Source: Pseudanabaena sp. Chao 1811 (lineage in GTDB: Bacteria > Cyanobacteriota > Cyanobacteriia > Pseudanabaenales > Pseudanabaenaceae). Taken from it: a DNA stretch of 64,000 nucleotides. Position 1 is the first letter of the stretch. Every line of letters starts with the position of its first letter. The notes beneath the pieces are model-generated. The model did not search any database, had not been told where the DNA came from, and was given only the letters and a program-made list of their open reading frames with translations. The DNA is taken from contig NZ_CP101416.1 of NCBI RefSeq assembly GCF_027942295.1, forward strand, positions 4,140,501-4,204,500, in the 5' to 3' direction. Both the position numbers and the translations under genes were made by a program. Of the stretch, positions 1 to 7,603 are shown one piece after another.

Positions 1-1613
1 TAGATATATCCAACTTGAGCGAGCATCGCTGCTTCCGAAGTGCGATTCCCTGATTGCTTAAAGAAATCCAACAAGCTGAGAGCCGATTGTAGTCTTGCTT
101 GAGGATTTCTGCTAGCAGAGGAACTTAAAGCATCAAACTGAGCGACTAGTTCCTTTGCCATTTCTTGTAATTGCGGCGAGTTTTTGGTTAGTGCTGGCAG
201 TCGCTTCAAGATTTCATTGATTTTTGTAGTTTCTCCTAGTTGGATATACAGAGTTGCCAGATACATCGAAGCAACCCCTTCGCCTTGGGTATCGCCAATA
301 GCTTGATAAATCGATCGCGCATCTTGTAAAGCACTGAGTGCCTTCGGAAACTGACTAAGGGCTGTATAGAGACTACCTTCACCGATGAGGATACTCGCAA
401 GGGTTTGGCGATCGCTGGGCTTGACATTAGGAACATTGGTTAGAGCTTGGTATATAGCCTTTGCCTGTTCATAGAGAGCCAAAGCCTCACGATTTTGACT
501 TTGGGCAAGACGAACTTCAGCGATGTTTTTGAGATTCCGTCCTTCCCCTGCGCGATCGCCTAATTCCTGATAAACCTTTTGCGCTTGCCCATAGAATTCA
601 ATTGCTTGGGGATATTCACTTAGATTCCGATAGGATGTAGCAACAGCATTTAAAATCTCTGCTTCAAGAGGTCGATCCCCTGCTTGTCGCACTAGTTCTA
701 AAGCCTTGAGATTGAGCTGAACAACCTTTTTATACTCAAAGGATAGACTGAAAATATTACCTTCCAGATTTAACGCATTTGCCTGTCCTAATGGATTACC
801 TAAGGCTTGATAGGCTGTGTAACTTTGTTGAGCCAGTGCTAGGGCTTGATCCTTTTGTCCCAGTAAACTATAAATAGAAGCTAGATAAAAGAGAATTTGT
901 CCTTCGGCAGCGCGATTTCCTTCAGCACGGCTCAGTTTGAGTCCATCCTCGAAATAGGCAACTGATTTAGGGAATTCATACTTCTTAACATAAATCACTC
1001 CAATTGTGGCTAGAGTTTTGCCTTCGCGGTAGCGATCGCCTACTTCCTTGCGAATGGCTAATGACTGTTCCAGCAATGGTAAAGCATTAGCATATTGCTC
1101 CAAATTGAGATAAGCCCGTCCCAATTGATATCTTGTTTCCCCTTCGGCTTGGCGATAGCGTAACTTGTCGGCGGGGGCTAGGCTTGAGGATGGAGATTGG
1201 AGGATGGTCAATGCTTGTTGTAAATTGGCGATCGCTTGAGTTTCTTGTCTTAAACTCACCTGCACCATCCCCAAGCCTGTAAGGGCAATGGATTCTCCTA
1301 AGCGATCGCTTTGTTGGCGATAGAGATTGAGAACCTGTTGATATTGTTTTAAAGATTCCTGAAATCTTCCCTGATCAAACAATTTTTCTGCCTTGGGGAG
1401 CAAGTCTATGGATTTAGAAGTATTGTCGGCACTGGGTTTCTCACTGGGTTTCTCACTGGTTTCCGCAGCAATAAGCTGATGCAGATCGTTGTCTAAAACT
1501 TTCAAAGCATAGACGGGATTTAGACCAACTTCACCAAACATTTCGCCCCCAATGAGCAACATCCCCACAATAGCTGTGATAGACAGGCGATCGCGAATCA
1601 ATTTCCCTTGCAT
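1..1613 (-). CDS. TPR-repeat protein (3' end beyond window)
   Basis: The minus-strand frame opens with ATG at 1613 and stays open to the left edge, so at least 537 residues are present and the C-terminus is missing. An N-terminal hydrophobic stretch (about residues 9-25, SITAIVGMLLIGGEMF) suggests a signal anchor or export signal. From about residue 75 the protein is made of tetratricopeptide units of roughly 40 residues, each with the pattern ALxxYxQAxxIYxxLGDRxGE or ALPLLEQSLAIRKEVGDR. Repeats of the latter kind are usual in cyanobacterial TPR proteins that end in a CHAT protease-like domain. Such a domain would lie outside this window and cannot be confirmed. TPR arrays bind protein partners; no specific partner is visible. 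The gene is divergent from the DUF4337 gene at 1911. Confidence 0.8.
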   Translation of the reverse strand, partial: MQGKLIRDRLSITAIVGMLLIGGEMFGEVGLNPVYALKVLDNDLHQLIAAETSEKPSEKPSADNTSKSIDLLPKAEKLFDQGRFQESLKQYQQVLNLYRQQSDRLGESIALTGLGMVQVSLRQETQAIANLQQALTILQSPSSSLAPADKLRYRQAEGETRYQLGRAYLNLEQYANALPLLEQSLAIRKEVGDRYREGKTLATIGVIYVKKYEFPKSVAYFEDGLKLSRAEGNRAAEGQILFYLASIYSLLGQKDQALALAQQSYTAYQALGNPLGQANALNLEGNIFSLSFEYKKVVQLNLKALELVRQAGDRPLEAEILNAVATSYRNLSEYPQAIEFYGQAQKVYQELGDRAGEGRNLKNIAEVRLAQSQNREALALYEQAKAIYQALTNVPNVKPSDRQTLASILIGEGSLYTALSQFPKALSALQDARSIYQAIGDTQGEGVASMYLATLYIQLGETTKINEILKRLPALTKNSPQLQEMAKELVAQFDALSSSASRNPQARLQSALSLLDFFKQSGNRTSEAAMLAQVGYI

Positions 1614-1693
1614 AAATACTTGTATAGATATCTTTTGGAGCATAAATTTCTAAACTAGACTTTATAGCGGTTTTAATTTTGACCTAGTCAAAT

Positions 1694-1736
1694 GGTTTGT
1701 GGAAGCGCACCCCGAAGGGGTGCGCTTCCACAAACC
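1694..1736. repeat. Perfect 20-bp stem hairpin, GAA loop
   Basis: Two 20-base arms (1694-1713 and 1717-1736) are perfect reverse complements around the loop GAA. It lies between two divergent genes, so it is not a terminator for either. It belongs to the class of long hairpins seen at 42503, 47735, 23821 and 51816. The rest of 1614-1910 holds no gene; TATAAT at 1797-1802 is a possible -10 box. Confidence 0.85.
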
Positions 1737-1910
1737 CTATATGTATCTGCAAGGGGCAATCCCTTACATGCCGCGAGATGACCCATCATGTTGGCTTATA
1801 ATTTAACAGCTAAAGATAGGATGGTTGTTTTTTTATACTTGTTATCTTAACTAATCTAAATCCAGTCTAAATTTAACAAATATTTTTATAGGAGAATATA
1901 GCCAAAAGTT

Positions 1911-2651
1911 ATGGAAATATCTGATCTTTCTGAAGTTATTGAAGAAAACAATGATGAAGAGGAGCATAAAGCATCTGAAGATCATGGCAAATCCCCAAAG
2001 TCAGATGATCCTCATAAAAAAGAAGCAAAACCCAAAAAGAGTCAACTCAATAACTATGTCGCAATTACCGTAGTGGTGTTTGTCACCTTTATGGGGATCT
2101 GCAAAGTTAAGAGCGATAATGTGGTGCAGGCTATGCAAAAGGCTCAGGCCGATCGTATTGATACATGGTCTTTTTATCAAGCACGCAATATTCGCGCAGA
2201 GGTGGCTAAATCCACGGTTGCTCAATTACAACTGCAAGCTTTAGCTCAACAACAGCCTAAAGTTCGTGCTGAGTATGAAAAAGAGATTGCTAAGTACTCG
2301 GCGATCGCGACCAAGCAGGACAAAGAAAAGGACACATTGCAACAACAAGCTCAGGACGCAGAAAAACTATATGAGCAATTGAATGTTCATGATGACCAGT
2401 TTGACCTGTCTGAGGCTGCCTTTGCCCTTGCGATCGCGATGTTGGCAATGACCTCTCTCACCCAAAAGAATTGGCTCTATGGTGCTGCGATGGTTCCTGC
2501 TGCCTTTGGTTTGTTTATGGGACTCGCAGGTTTGCTTAACTGGGATTATCATCCAGATGCGATGACCAAGCTTTTATCAAATAATGCGATTCACCAACCC
2601 TATAAGCAGGCTTCCAAAATTAATAACAACATTTCCTATCGCCTACATTAA
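1911..2651 (+). CDS. DUF4337 family membrane protein
   Basis: The 246-residue protein starts with an acidic, lysine-rich cytoplasmic tail (residues 1-45). A membrane segment follows (about 48-64, YVAITVVVFVTFMGICKVK), then a charged helical stretch rich in Q, K and E (about 70-160) and two further hydrophobic segments near 165-205 (FALAIAMLAMTSL and AAMVPAAFGLFMGLAGLL). The signature around NYVAITVVVFVTFMGICKVK, followed by DNVVQAMQKAQADRIDTW and FYQARNIR, is typical of DUF4337. Function is unknown. An AGGAG at 1890-1894 lies 16 nt before the ATG, rather far. The downstream Ycf33-like gene follows after 37 nt on the same strand and may be co-transcribed. Confidence 0.8.
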   Translation: MEISDLSEVIEENNDEEEHKASEDHGKSPKSDDPHKKEAKPKKSQLNNYVAITVVVFVTFMGICKVKSDNVVQAMQKAQADRIDTWSFYQARNIRAEVAKSTVAQLQLQALAQQQPKVRAEYEKEIAKYSAIATKQDKEKDTLQQQAQDAEKLYEQLNVHDDQFDLSEAAFALAIAMLAMTSLTQKNWLYGAAMVPAAFGLFMGLAGLLNWDYHPDAMTKLLSNNAIHQPYKQASKINNNISYRLH

Positions 2652-2688
2652 TTCTAAAATTCTAAGTAGCTATTTAAGTAAGTAATCT

Positions 2689-2892
2689 ATGAAAAACTTT
2701 ATCCTCAATCTACTCCGCTATCCCAAATTCTTAGCTCTCATCACTGGCGGAGTTCTGTCCATCGTCATTGCACCGATCATCCCTTTGTTCAAAAAACCTG
2801 TAACGGCGATCGCTATGCTTACTGCCCTAGTTAGTGGATTTATTGGCGTATCCCTAGTATTAAGAGCTATGCTAGGACTAGACATTGCCTAG
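2689..2892 (+). CDS. Ycf33-like small membrane protein (DUF751)
   Basis: This 67-residue protein has two hydrophobic segments (about residues 16-32 and 42-60) separated by the polar turn PLFKKPVTAIAM. The pattern of an N-terminal LLRYPKF, a middle PLFKKPVTAIAMLTALVSG and a C-terminal LRAMLG matches the DUF751/Ycf33 family, which occurs in cyanobacteria and on some algal plastid genomes. The family is short, so this is full length. Its role is unknown, though co-occurrence with thylakoid-bearing lineages has suggested a photosynthesis-related function. It lies 37 nt after the DUF4337 gene and is followed by a stem-loop. Confidence 0.8.
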   Translation: MKNFILNLLRYPKFLALITGGVLSIVIAPIIPLFKKPVTAIAMLTALVSGFIGVSLVLRAMLGLDIA

Positions 2893-2909
2893 TGATGTGT
2901 TTTTAATGT

Positions 2910-2941
2910 GTTTTTACTTTGCCTAATAGTAAAGTAAAAAC
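2910..2941 (+). terminator. Stem-loop after the Ycf33-like gene
   Basis: Arms of 11 bases (2910-2920 and 2931-2941) are perfect complements around a 10-base loop, 17 nt after the stop codon. The stem is AT-rich and no U-run follows it, so its efficiency as an intrinsic terminator is uncertain. Confidence 0.45.
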
Positions 2942-3026
2942 TTGACTCAGGCTAGGTTTTAGAACTAGGGTCAATGCGCGAATTTACAGCAGATTGAAAT
3001 ATCAATGTGTTGGACATGTAGTCAAT

Positions 3027-3320
3027 ATGTTAGACATCGTCATCATTTTATTTCTCGGTATAGCGCCGCCAATCCTATCTCTATGGATGCTGCATCGCGC
3101 TCAAGTTAGTTATCAGCAAACTACTAATAGGCAAATTCCTCGCATTTCCCAAGCCCCAAGCCTCAAAGCGTTACCTCCCGCCGATATGACTTGCATTGAG
3201 GGATATGGCTATGTGATCGGCAAAGTTAGCTGTAAATACAATGCGCGATCGCCTTATATTCGCTGTACCGTTAACCCTAGTGGACCTTGTCAAGATTGTC
3301 GGCATTACGAAAGCCTGTAG
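3027..3320 (+). CDS. DUF6464 family protein
   Basis: The product is 97 residues from the ATG at 3027. A longer reading from a TTG at 2994 adds 11 polar residues ahead of the membrane segment and has no better ribosome site. Residues 2-22 (LDIVIILFLGIAPPILSLWML) form one membrane segment. The C-terminal half ends in a cysteine-rich block: MTCIEGYGYVIG, CKYNARSPYIRC, then PSGPCQDCRHY. This set of five or six cysteines with N-A-R-S-P-Y and N-P-x-G-P-C is what I know from the cyanobacterial DUF6464 family. It may bind metal or form disulfides; the function is unknown. Its position just before rbfA gives no clear clue. Confidence 0.65.
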   Translation: MLDIVIILFLGIAPPILSLWMLHRAQVSYQQTTNRQIPRISQAPSLKALPPADMTCIEGYGYVIGKVSCKYNARSPYIRCTVNPSGPCQDCRHYESL

Positions 3321-3327
3321 GGTTAAA

Positions 3328-3370
3328 AGTTTTAATTTTGTTTAATTTCATCTTAGGCAAAATTAAAACT
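3328..3370 (+). terminator. AT-rich stem-loop between DUF6464 gene and rbfA
   Basis: Two 13-base perfect arms (3328-3340 and 3358-3370) flank a 17-base loop just after the stop codon at 3320. The arms are T-rich and A-rich. It could end transcription of the upstream gene before rbfA. Confidence 0.45.
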
Positions 3371-3414
3371 GAATTCTAAGCAAAAAATCAAATTTACCGT
3401 GTAAAAGTAAAAAT

Positions 3415-3798
3415 ATGGCTACTACAAGACGAGTTGCTCGTGTCGCCGAATTAATTAAACGAGAAGTCAGCAATATGTTGCTGAAAGATATTAAAGACGA
3501 TCGCGTAGGTATGGGCATGGTTAGCGTTACCGATGCGGAACTATCGGGCGATTTGCAACATGTGAAAATATTTGTCAGCATCTACGGTACTGAGGAGGCT
3601 CGTCAGCAAACGATGGAAGCTCTAGCCTCGGCGACAGGCTACATCAAACGCGAAGTCGGACAAAGATTAGCATTACGCCGTGTTCCTGAGGTGGTCTTCC
3701 ATGAGGATCGTTCCTTTGAACGTGGGGTCAAGGTTCTATCGCTGATTAATCAACTTAGCCGCGAGCGTGAAGAGAAGGAGTCAAATTCTAGTGATTGA
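3415..3798 (+). CDS. rbfA: Ribosome-binding factor A
   Basis: RbfA is a small KH-fold protein that binds the 30S subunit late in assembly and helps 16S rRNA 5'-end maturation and cold adaptation. The 127 residues match family length. Typical features are the basic N-terminus [18 protein letters not shown], the core [19 protein letters not shown], the strand [10 protein letters not shown] and the C-terminal [18 protein letters not shown] (D-x-S-x-E-x-G signature). The start ATG at 3415 gives the normal N-terminus. The last 8 nt overlap the next gene (GTG at 3791), and an AAGGAG inside rbfA serves that gene, so translational coupling is likely. Confidence 0.95.
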   Translation: MATTRRVARVAELIKREVSNMLLKDIKDDRVGMGMVSVTDAELSGDLQHVKIFVSIYGTEEARQQTMEALASATGYIKREVGQRLALRRVPEVVFHEDRSFERGVKVLSLINQLSREREEKESNSSD

Positions 3799-4426
3799 GT
3801 TATTTAAGGCAGGTGGGATCGTCATGTACCCACTTGCGGCTCTATCAATATTTGCCTTTGCGGGGATCATGGAACGTCTAATTTTTTGGTTTGGCATCCT
3901 GAGGCTGGAGAAACAAACTGGAGAAAATATTTTGGCGATCGCGCGTCAAGATTTAAAATTAGCGGCTCAATTAGCTGAAAACTCGCTTAAGGTTCCCGTT
4001 GGACGCTTTCTCTATGCTCCTTTAGCCCTAGAAGATCCTGATCCTGAATTGTTTCGCTTAGCCCTTGAAAGCTCTGCTGATGAGGAGCTAGCAGGAATGC
4101 TCAAGGGTGAACAGCTCCTAGAGGCGGCGATTACTCTTGCACCTTTGTTAGGTCTGTTAGGAACGGTGACAGGATTAATCATCTCTTTTGGTTCTCTCAA
4201 AATTGGTGATGTTGCGGCAAATGCAAAGTCGGGATCGCTGACTCAAGGTATCGGAGAGGCTTTAATTACAACTGCGACAGGTTTAATCATTGCAATTTTC
4301 ACCTCTGCATTTCACCGTCTATTTCTAGCCTTTCAAGATCAGCAAGCCAAGCTATTTATGAAGTTCGGCAATCAACTAGAGCTAATCTATCGACAACATT
4401 GGCAACAAAATAAATCTCATTCATAA
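3791..4426 (+). CDS. MotA/TolQ/ExbB proton channel family protein
   Basis: The product of 211 residues (GTG at 3791) is an inner-membrane protein of the TolQ/ExbB/MotA family, which uses proton flow to drive a partner. An upstream in-frame GTG at 3767 exists, but AAGGAG at 3775-3780 sits 10 nt before 3791 and favours the later start. Membrane segments are near residues 5-30 ([19 protein letters not shown]), 115-140 ([20 protein letters not shown]) and 155-180 ([20 protein letters not shown]). The [14 protein letters not shown] and [13 protein letters not shown] motifs are diagnostic of the family. No ExbD/TolR partner follows: an intrinsic terminator comes at once, so the partner must be encoded elsewhere. 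Confidence 0.88.
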   Translation: MIELFKAGGIVMYPLAALSIFAFAGIMERLIFWFGILRLEKQTGENILAIARQDLKLAAQLAENSLKVPVGRFLYAPLALEDPDPELFRLALESSADEELAGMLKGEQLLEAAITLAPLLGLLGTVTGLIISFGSLKIGDVAANAKSGSLTQGIGEALITTATGLIIAIFTSAFHRLFLAFQDQQAKLFMKFGNQLELIYRQHWQQNKSHS

Positions 4427-4455
4427 AAAAGGGTTCGCAATGCGAACCCTTTTTT
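4425..4455 (+). terminator. Rho-independent terminator
   Basis: The stem AAAAAAGGGTTCGCA pairs perfectly with TGCGAACCCTTTTTT around a one-base centre and ends in a U-run. It starts at the stop codon of the ExbB-like gene and closes the rbfA transcription unit. Confidence 0.92.
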
Positions 4456-4468
4456 ATAAGCATAAAAT

Positions 4469-4648
4469 AAATGAACATATTTAACCCAAGTTGCTACCTA
4501 TTCATTTAAGACTAAAGTTAAAATAAAAAATGCTAGATTTTTATATAAAAATAGCGTCATTTTGGACTTAGCGAGGCTGTTTTTAACTTGTTTTGAGCCG
4601 ATTTTTAATAGGTAGCAACTTGGGTTATTTATGAGTATATGTTCATTT
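4469..4648. repeat. MITE-like element with nested terminal inverted repeats
   Basis: A 12-base outer arm (4469-4480) is repeated inverted at 4637-4648, and a 21-base inner arm (4482-4502) is repeated inverted at 4607-4627. All arms are perfect. The 104-bp centre is AT-rich and has no reading frame. No target duplication could be seen. The structure is that of a non-autonomous foldback or miniature inverted-repeat element. Confidence 0.7.
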
Positions 4649-4736
4649 TTGAGATTGAGAGTGTTAAATCCCATTTATCTTGTCTATAAATTATTTAGAA
4701 ATATGTATTGTTGCTCCATAAATAAGGCTTTAAGCA

Positions 4737-4765
4737 TTGACAGTTGGTCACACAAATGAGAATAT
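4737..4765 (+). promoter_or_regulatory. Candidate sigma-70 promoter
   Basis: TTGACA at 4737-4742 is followed after 17 nt by GAATAT at 4760-4765, which has four of six consensus -10 bases. It points at the unknown gene whose ATG is at 4805, about 40 nt downstream. Confidence 0.4.
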
Positions 4766-4804
4766 TAAGTGGGCTAGCGAAGCAACTATATATGTATTTC
4801 TTAT

Positions 4805-5479
4805 ATGGATATCAGTCCTCTTTCTTTTATCTTTATCTTAACTAAAGATGCTCTCGAAATTCTAAATAAGCTTGGCATAGATACTTCCAAAGCATTTAGG
4901 GGAAAAATTACTAGCGAAAAGATCAATCTGCAAGAATTAAGCACAATCCTAATAAAAGAAGGAAAGCCTCTTGATGAGATAATATTGCTACTAAATGATA
5001 AAAGAAATGGAATCCTGAATGAGATATCGGAACTAAGTAAAAAAATCATTGAAATCAATAGTCAAATTGGATACATCAATGACGGAATTGATAGGCTAAA
5101 AGAAACAAGTGAGAAAGAAGGTAGATATCCAGAATTTATACAATGGATAGACCAACACACGCTAGAACTGTCAAATAGAGCTTACAATTCATCATTTAGT
5201 CAAAATGACAGAAATAGACACCAGCCAGAAGAGAAAGAAGCTTATATATGGTGCATTAAGTCTTGCATCGAACTTACACGAGATAAATTATTTAGTAAAA
5301 AAGCTTCAGATGGCTCTGTTCTACCGATAAGAATGATAAGTGAGAAGATAAAGTTTCCTAGATCGGCATATCTTAAATCAATAGAACTCATTAAGAAAGA
5401 AGTAGATAAAAATGGTTCTAAGATTCCAGTTAGTGAATTTAAAAAACTTCTAGATAATATAATTCAAAGAATTGTTTAA
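4805..5479 (+). CDS. Hypothetical protein with central coiled coil
   Basis: I do not recognise this 224-residue protein. It is lysine- and isoleucine-rich and AT-rich in its DNA, with no HIP1 site, unlike most neighbours. Residues about 62-105 (NGILNEISELSKKIIEIN, then QIGYINDGIDRLKET) look like a coiled coil. Residues about 120-170 contain W-I-D-Q-H-T and a Y-I-W-C-I-K-S-C cluster. The C-terminal third is a charged helical stretch. No signal peptide or membrane segment is seen. The start ATG has no clear ribosome site. It lies downstream of the MITE-like element and upstream of a convergent small gene, so the patch may have been acquired horizontally. Confidence 0.55.
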   Translation: MDISPLSFIFILTKDALEILNKLGIDTSKAFRGKITSEKINLQELSTILIKEGKPLDEIILLLNDKRNGILNEISELSKKIIEINSQIGYINDGIDRLKETSEKEGRYPEFIQWIDQHTLELSNRAYNSSFSQNDRNRHQPEEKEAYIWCIKSCIELTRDKLFSKKASDGSVLPIRMISEKIKFPRSAYLKSIELIKKEVDKNGSKIPVSEFKKLLDNIIQRIV

Positions 5480-5584
5480 AAAATTTAGTAATTCTCAAGG
5501 CTTTGTTTGTGTAGCAATCATATTTCATTTATGAGGTTAAATGGTTTGAAATAATGCGCTTTAAAGAGAGCGTAATATGGACAT

Positions 5585-5740
5585 CTAACCATTTAGAGTT
5601 GCTATATGTTGTTCCAGAACATCAATTGCCTCTTTTAGTTTTTCAGCTTGTAATGTCTTTTCTTTACCATCCAGTTTTAAGCTGATTAATTTTGCCTCAA
5701 GGTCTAGCTTTTGTTGACGAAGTTTAGATACATCTGGCAT
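5585..5740 (-). CDS. Small coiled-coil protein, 51 residues
   Basis: A short frame reads from ATG at 5740 to TAG at 5585-5587. The predicted peptide begins MPDVSKLRQQKLDLEAKL and continues as one amphipathic, Leu/Lys/Glu-rich helix with regular leucine spacing, as in a short coiled coil. I recognise no family. The ribosome site is weak. A 14-bp perfect palindrome lies just upstream and could be its operator. It is convergent with the 224-residue unknown gene. Coding status rests only on composition and on the long coiled-coil pattern. Confidence 0.45.
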   Translation of the reverse strand: MPDVSKLRQQKLDLEAKLISLKLDGKEKTLQAEKLKEAIDVLEQHIATLNG

Positions 5741-5755
5741 AAATTTGATGTTTTT

Positions 5756-5786
5756 AGATTAACTTAGTTAAAAACTAAGTTAATCT
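5756..5786. promoter_or_regulatory. 14-bp palindrome upstream of small gene
   Basis: Arms 5756-5769 and 5773-5786 are perfect complements around AAA. The site lies 16 nt upstream of the small minus-strand gene, so it may be an operator or a 5' leader hairpin. The rest of 5741-6130 is AT-rich, with no gene seen; it should hold the promoter of the WGR operon. Confidence 0.45.
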
Positions 5787-6130
5787 TATGATTTACAACA
5801 AGAGCCAAAAGTACTAGGTTCTTACTAAATTTTGGGATATCCAGCAAAACAAATCTTATAAATCTTAGTATTACATACAGATTTATAAAATCTAATAGTC
5901 TATGCATCCTATTATTTTATGTTTATCCTGCAAATATATGTTCATAATGACATCTAAATATGGTGGATTGAGGACTTTAACATAGAATAAATTTATTGAA
6001 GAAAATTTTATGTAAGTATAATCATTCGCTTAACTTGCAAACCTTCTGAAGATTTGTAATACAAATACTTTTGCGGTTGATTGATCAGGCAGACTAACTA
6101 TTACATCGTGAAATTACAGAGTGGGACGGT

Positions 6131-7582
6131 ATGGATGCAAATATTCCAGACAACATCACCTATCTGGAACTGTCAGAAGGCGATCAGGGCGCACATAAGT
6201 TTTATGAAGTTATTGTTGAAGGCGTAGAAGTCAAGATTCGCTATGGCAGGATTGGCGATAAAGGGCAGCAGCAAACTAAAGCCTATCCCACTGCCGAAAA
6301 AGCGCAGAAAGAAGCCGCCAAAAAAATCAATGAGAAAATCCATAAGGGCTATGCCCCTGCGGTCATGGGTGCACGTAAAAAGCGATCGCCTACCCTGCGA
6401 TCCATTGAGAGTACTCCTGCCACCGTCACTAGTCGCGCCCCGATTTTATGGTCATTTCGTGCTAACTCAGCCGCCTTTGGGATTTTTATTGATCGCGATC
6501 GCTGCTGGTTAGGCAATCAAGCAGGACAGGTATTTAATCTCGACCATGAGGGAAAAGTAAATAACCAATACCAACTGCCCGACGGAGTAAAGTGCATTGT
6601 TGCCGATGATATGTGGATTTATGTGGGTTGTGATGATGGCAATGTCTATGATCTCAGTGGTAAATTTCCGCGACTCGCCTATGAAATTGACTCCCAGATT
6701 GATATTTACTGGCTCGATATTTGGGATGGCACATTAGCGGTTTCCGATGCCAATGGAGCGATCGTCAAAATCGAACCTACAGGCGAACAATGGACGCGCC
6801 TGAGTCAAGGGCAAGCGGGTTGGATGGTACGTTGCGATCGCCAAAATATCTATCATGGACATAGCGGCGGAGTTACGGCTTATGACTTACAAGCGGGACG
6901 ACAACTATGGCATCAACCAACGGAGGGCATGGTTCTATTTGGTTGGCTAGATCATAGCGGAGTCTATGCAGGCACTTCTGCGAAGAGGCTCTATCGCATG
7001 GATACACAGGGTAATGTACAACAGATTTATAGCTGCGATGCCTCGGTCTATTGCTGTGCCACTTCGCCAAATGGGAAGTATGTCTTTGCAGGTGATAACT
7101 CCTCCGCAATCTACTGTTTTCAAGCATCGGGTAAGCGACTCTGGAAATTAGGCACAGGTTGTGGCTCAGCCCTATCCATGCAGTTTCTCGATGATCGGCT
7201 CTATCTGGTGACAACCGATGGCGTATTAGCCTGTATGGATGCTTCCCAAAATGCGATCGCTTCGGCTCAACAGGGACAAGTTCCTCAAGTGCGGCAAACA
7301 AACACGAGTAATCTTCCCCATGCAGTGGTCGTGAATACCCCCCTAGAAACCACTCGCATCGCCGATCATCAATCATCGCAAGGTGTAATTGTCGAATGTA
7401 TTCGGAAAGGGAATGAACTCAAAATCCATGCTATTTCTGAAGGATATCATCCAGACTGGTTTGTGCAGTTTCCCCGTGACATTCGCGAGGAGGGAGCGAA
7501 ATATTGGGTACAGGAATTAAGAGAAGCAGCAAGAGGTGGCTTCTATCGGGTCTATGGTGATATTAAGCGCTATGAAAGTTAA
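6131..7582 (+). CDS. WGR domain / beta-propeller protein
   Basis: The 483-residue protein starts with a WGR domain (about residues 8-80), recognisable by YGRIGDKGQ at 38-46 and the following KAYPTAEKAQKEAAKK helix. WGR domains are nucleic-acid and protein-binding modules known from poly-ADP-ribose polymerases and from bacterial MolR-like proteins. Residues about 105-385 are PQQ/WD40-like propeller blades (for example VYDLSGKFPRL, VTAYDLQAGRQLW, IYCFQASGKRLWKLG and LYLVTTDGVLACMD). A separate C-terminal module (about 415-483) carries DWFVQFPRDIREEGAKYWV, then REAARGGFYRVYGDI. No signal peptide is seen, so it is probably cytoplasmic. The next gene starts 21 nt later and shares the propeller type, so the two form an operon and may act together. 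Confidence 0.85.
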   Translation: MDANIPDNITYLELSEGDQGAHKFYEVIVEGVEVKIRYGRIGDKGQQQTKAYPTAEKAQKEAAKKINEKIHKGYAPAVMGARKKRSPTLRSIESTPATVTSRAPILWSFRANSAAFGIFIDRDRCWLGNQAGQVFNLDHEGKVNNQYQLPDGVKCIVADDMWIYVGCDDGNVYDLSGKFPRLAYEIDSQIDIYWLDIWDGTLAVSDANGAIVKIEPTGEQWTRLSQGQAGWMVRCDRQNIYHGHSGGVTAYDLQAGRQLWHQPTEGMVLFGWLDHSGVYAGTSAKRLYRMDTQGNVQQIYSCDASVYCCATSPNGKYVFAGDNSSAIYCFQASGKRLWKLGTGCGSALSMQFLDDRLYLVTTDGVLACMDASQNAIASAQQGQVPQVRQTNTSNLPHAVVVNTPLETTRIADHQSSQGVIVECIRKGNELKIHAISEGYHPDWFVQFPRDIREEGAKYWVQELREAARGGFYRVYGDIKRYES

Positions 7583-7603
7583 CCACAATTGAGAGGTGCG
7601 CGT

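Noticed and set aside
6873-7376. 167-residue minus-strand frame inside the WGR gene
   Set aside because: It runs opposite a clear coding region, has no family motif and no ribosome site.
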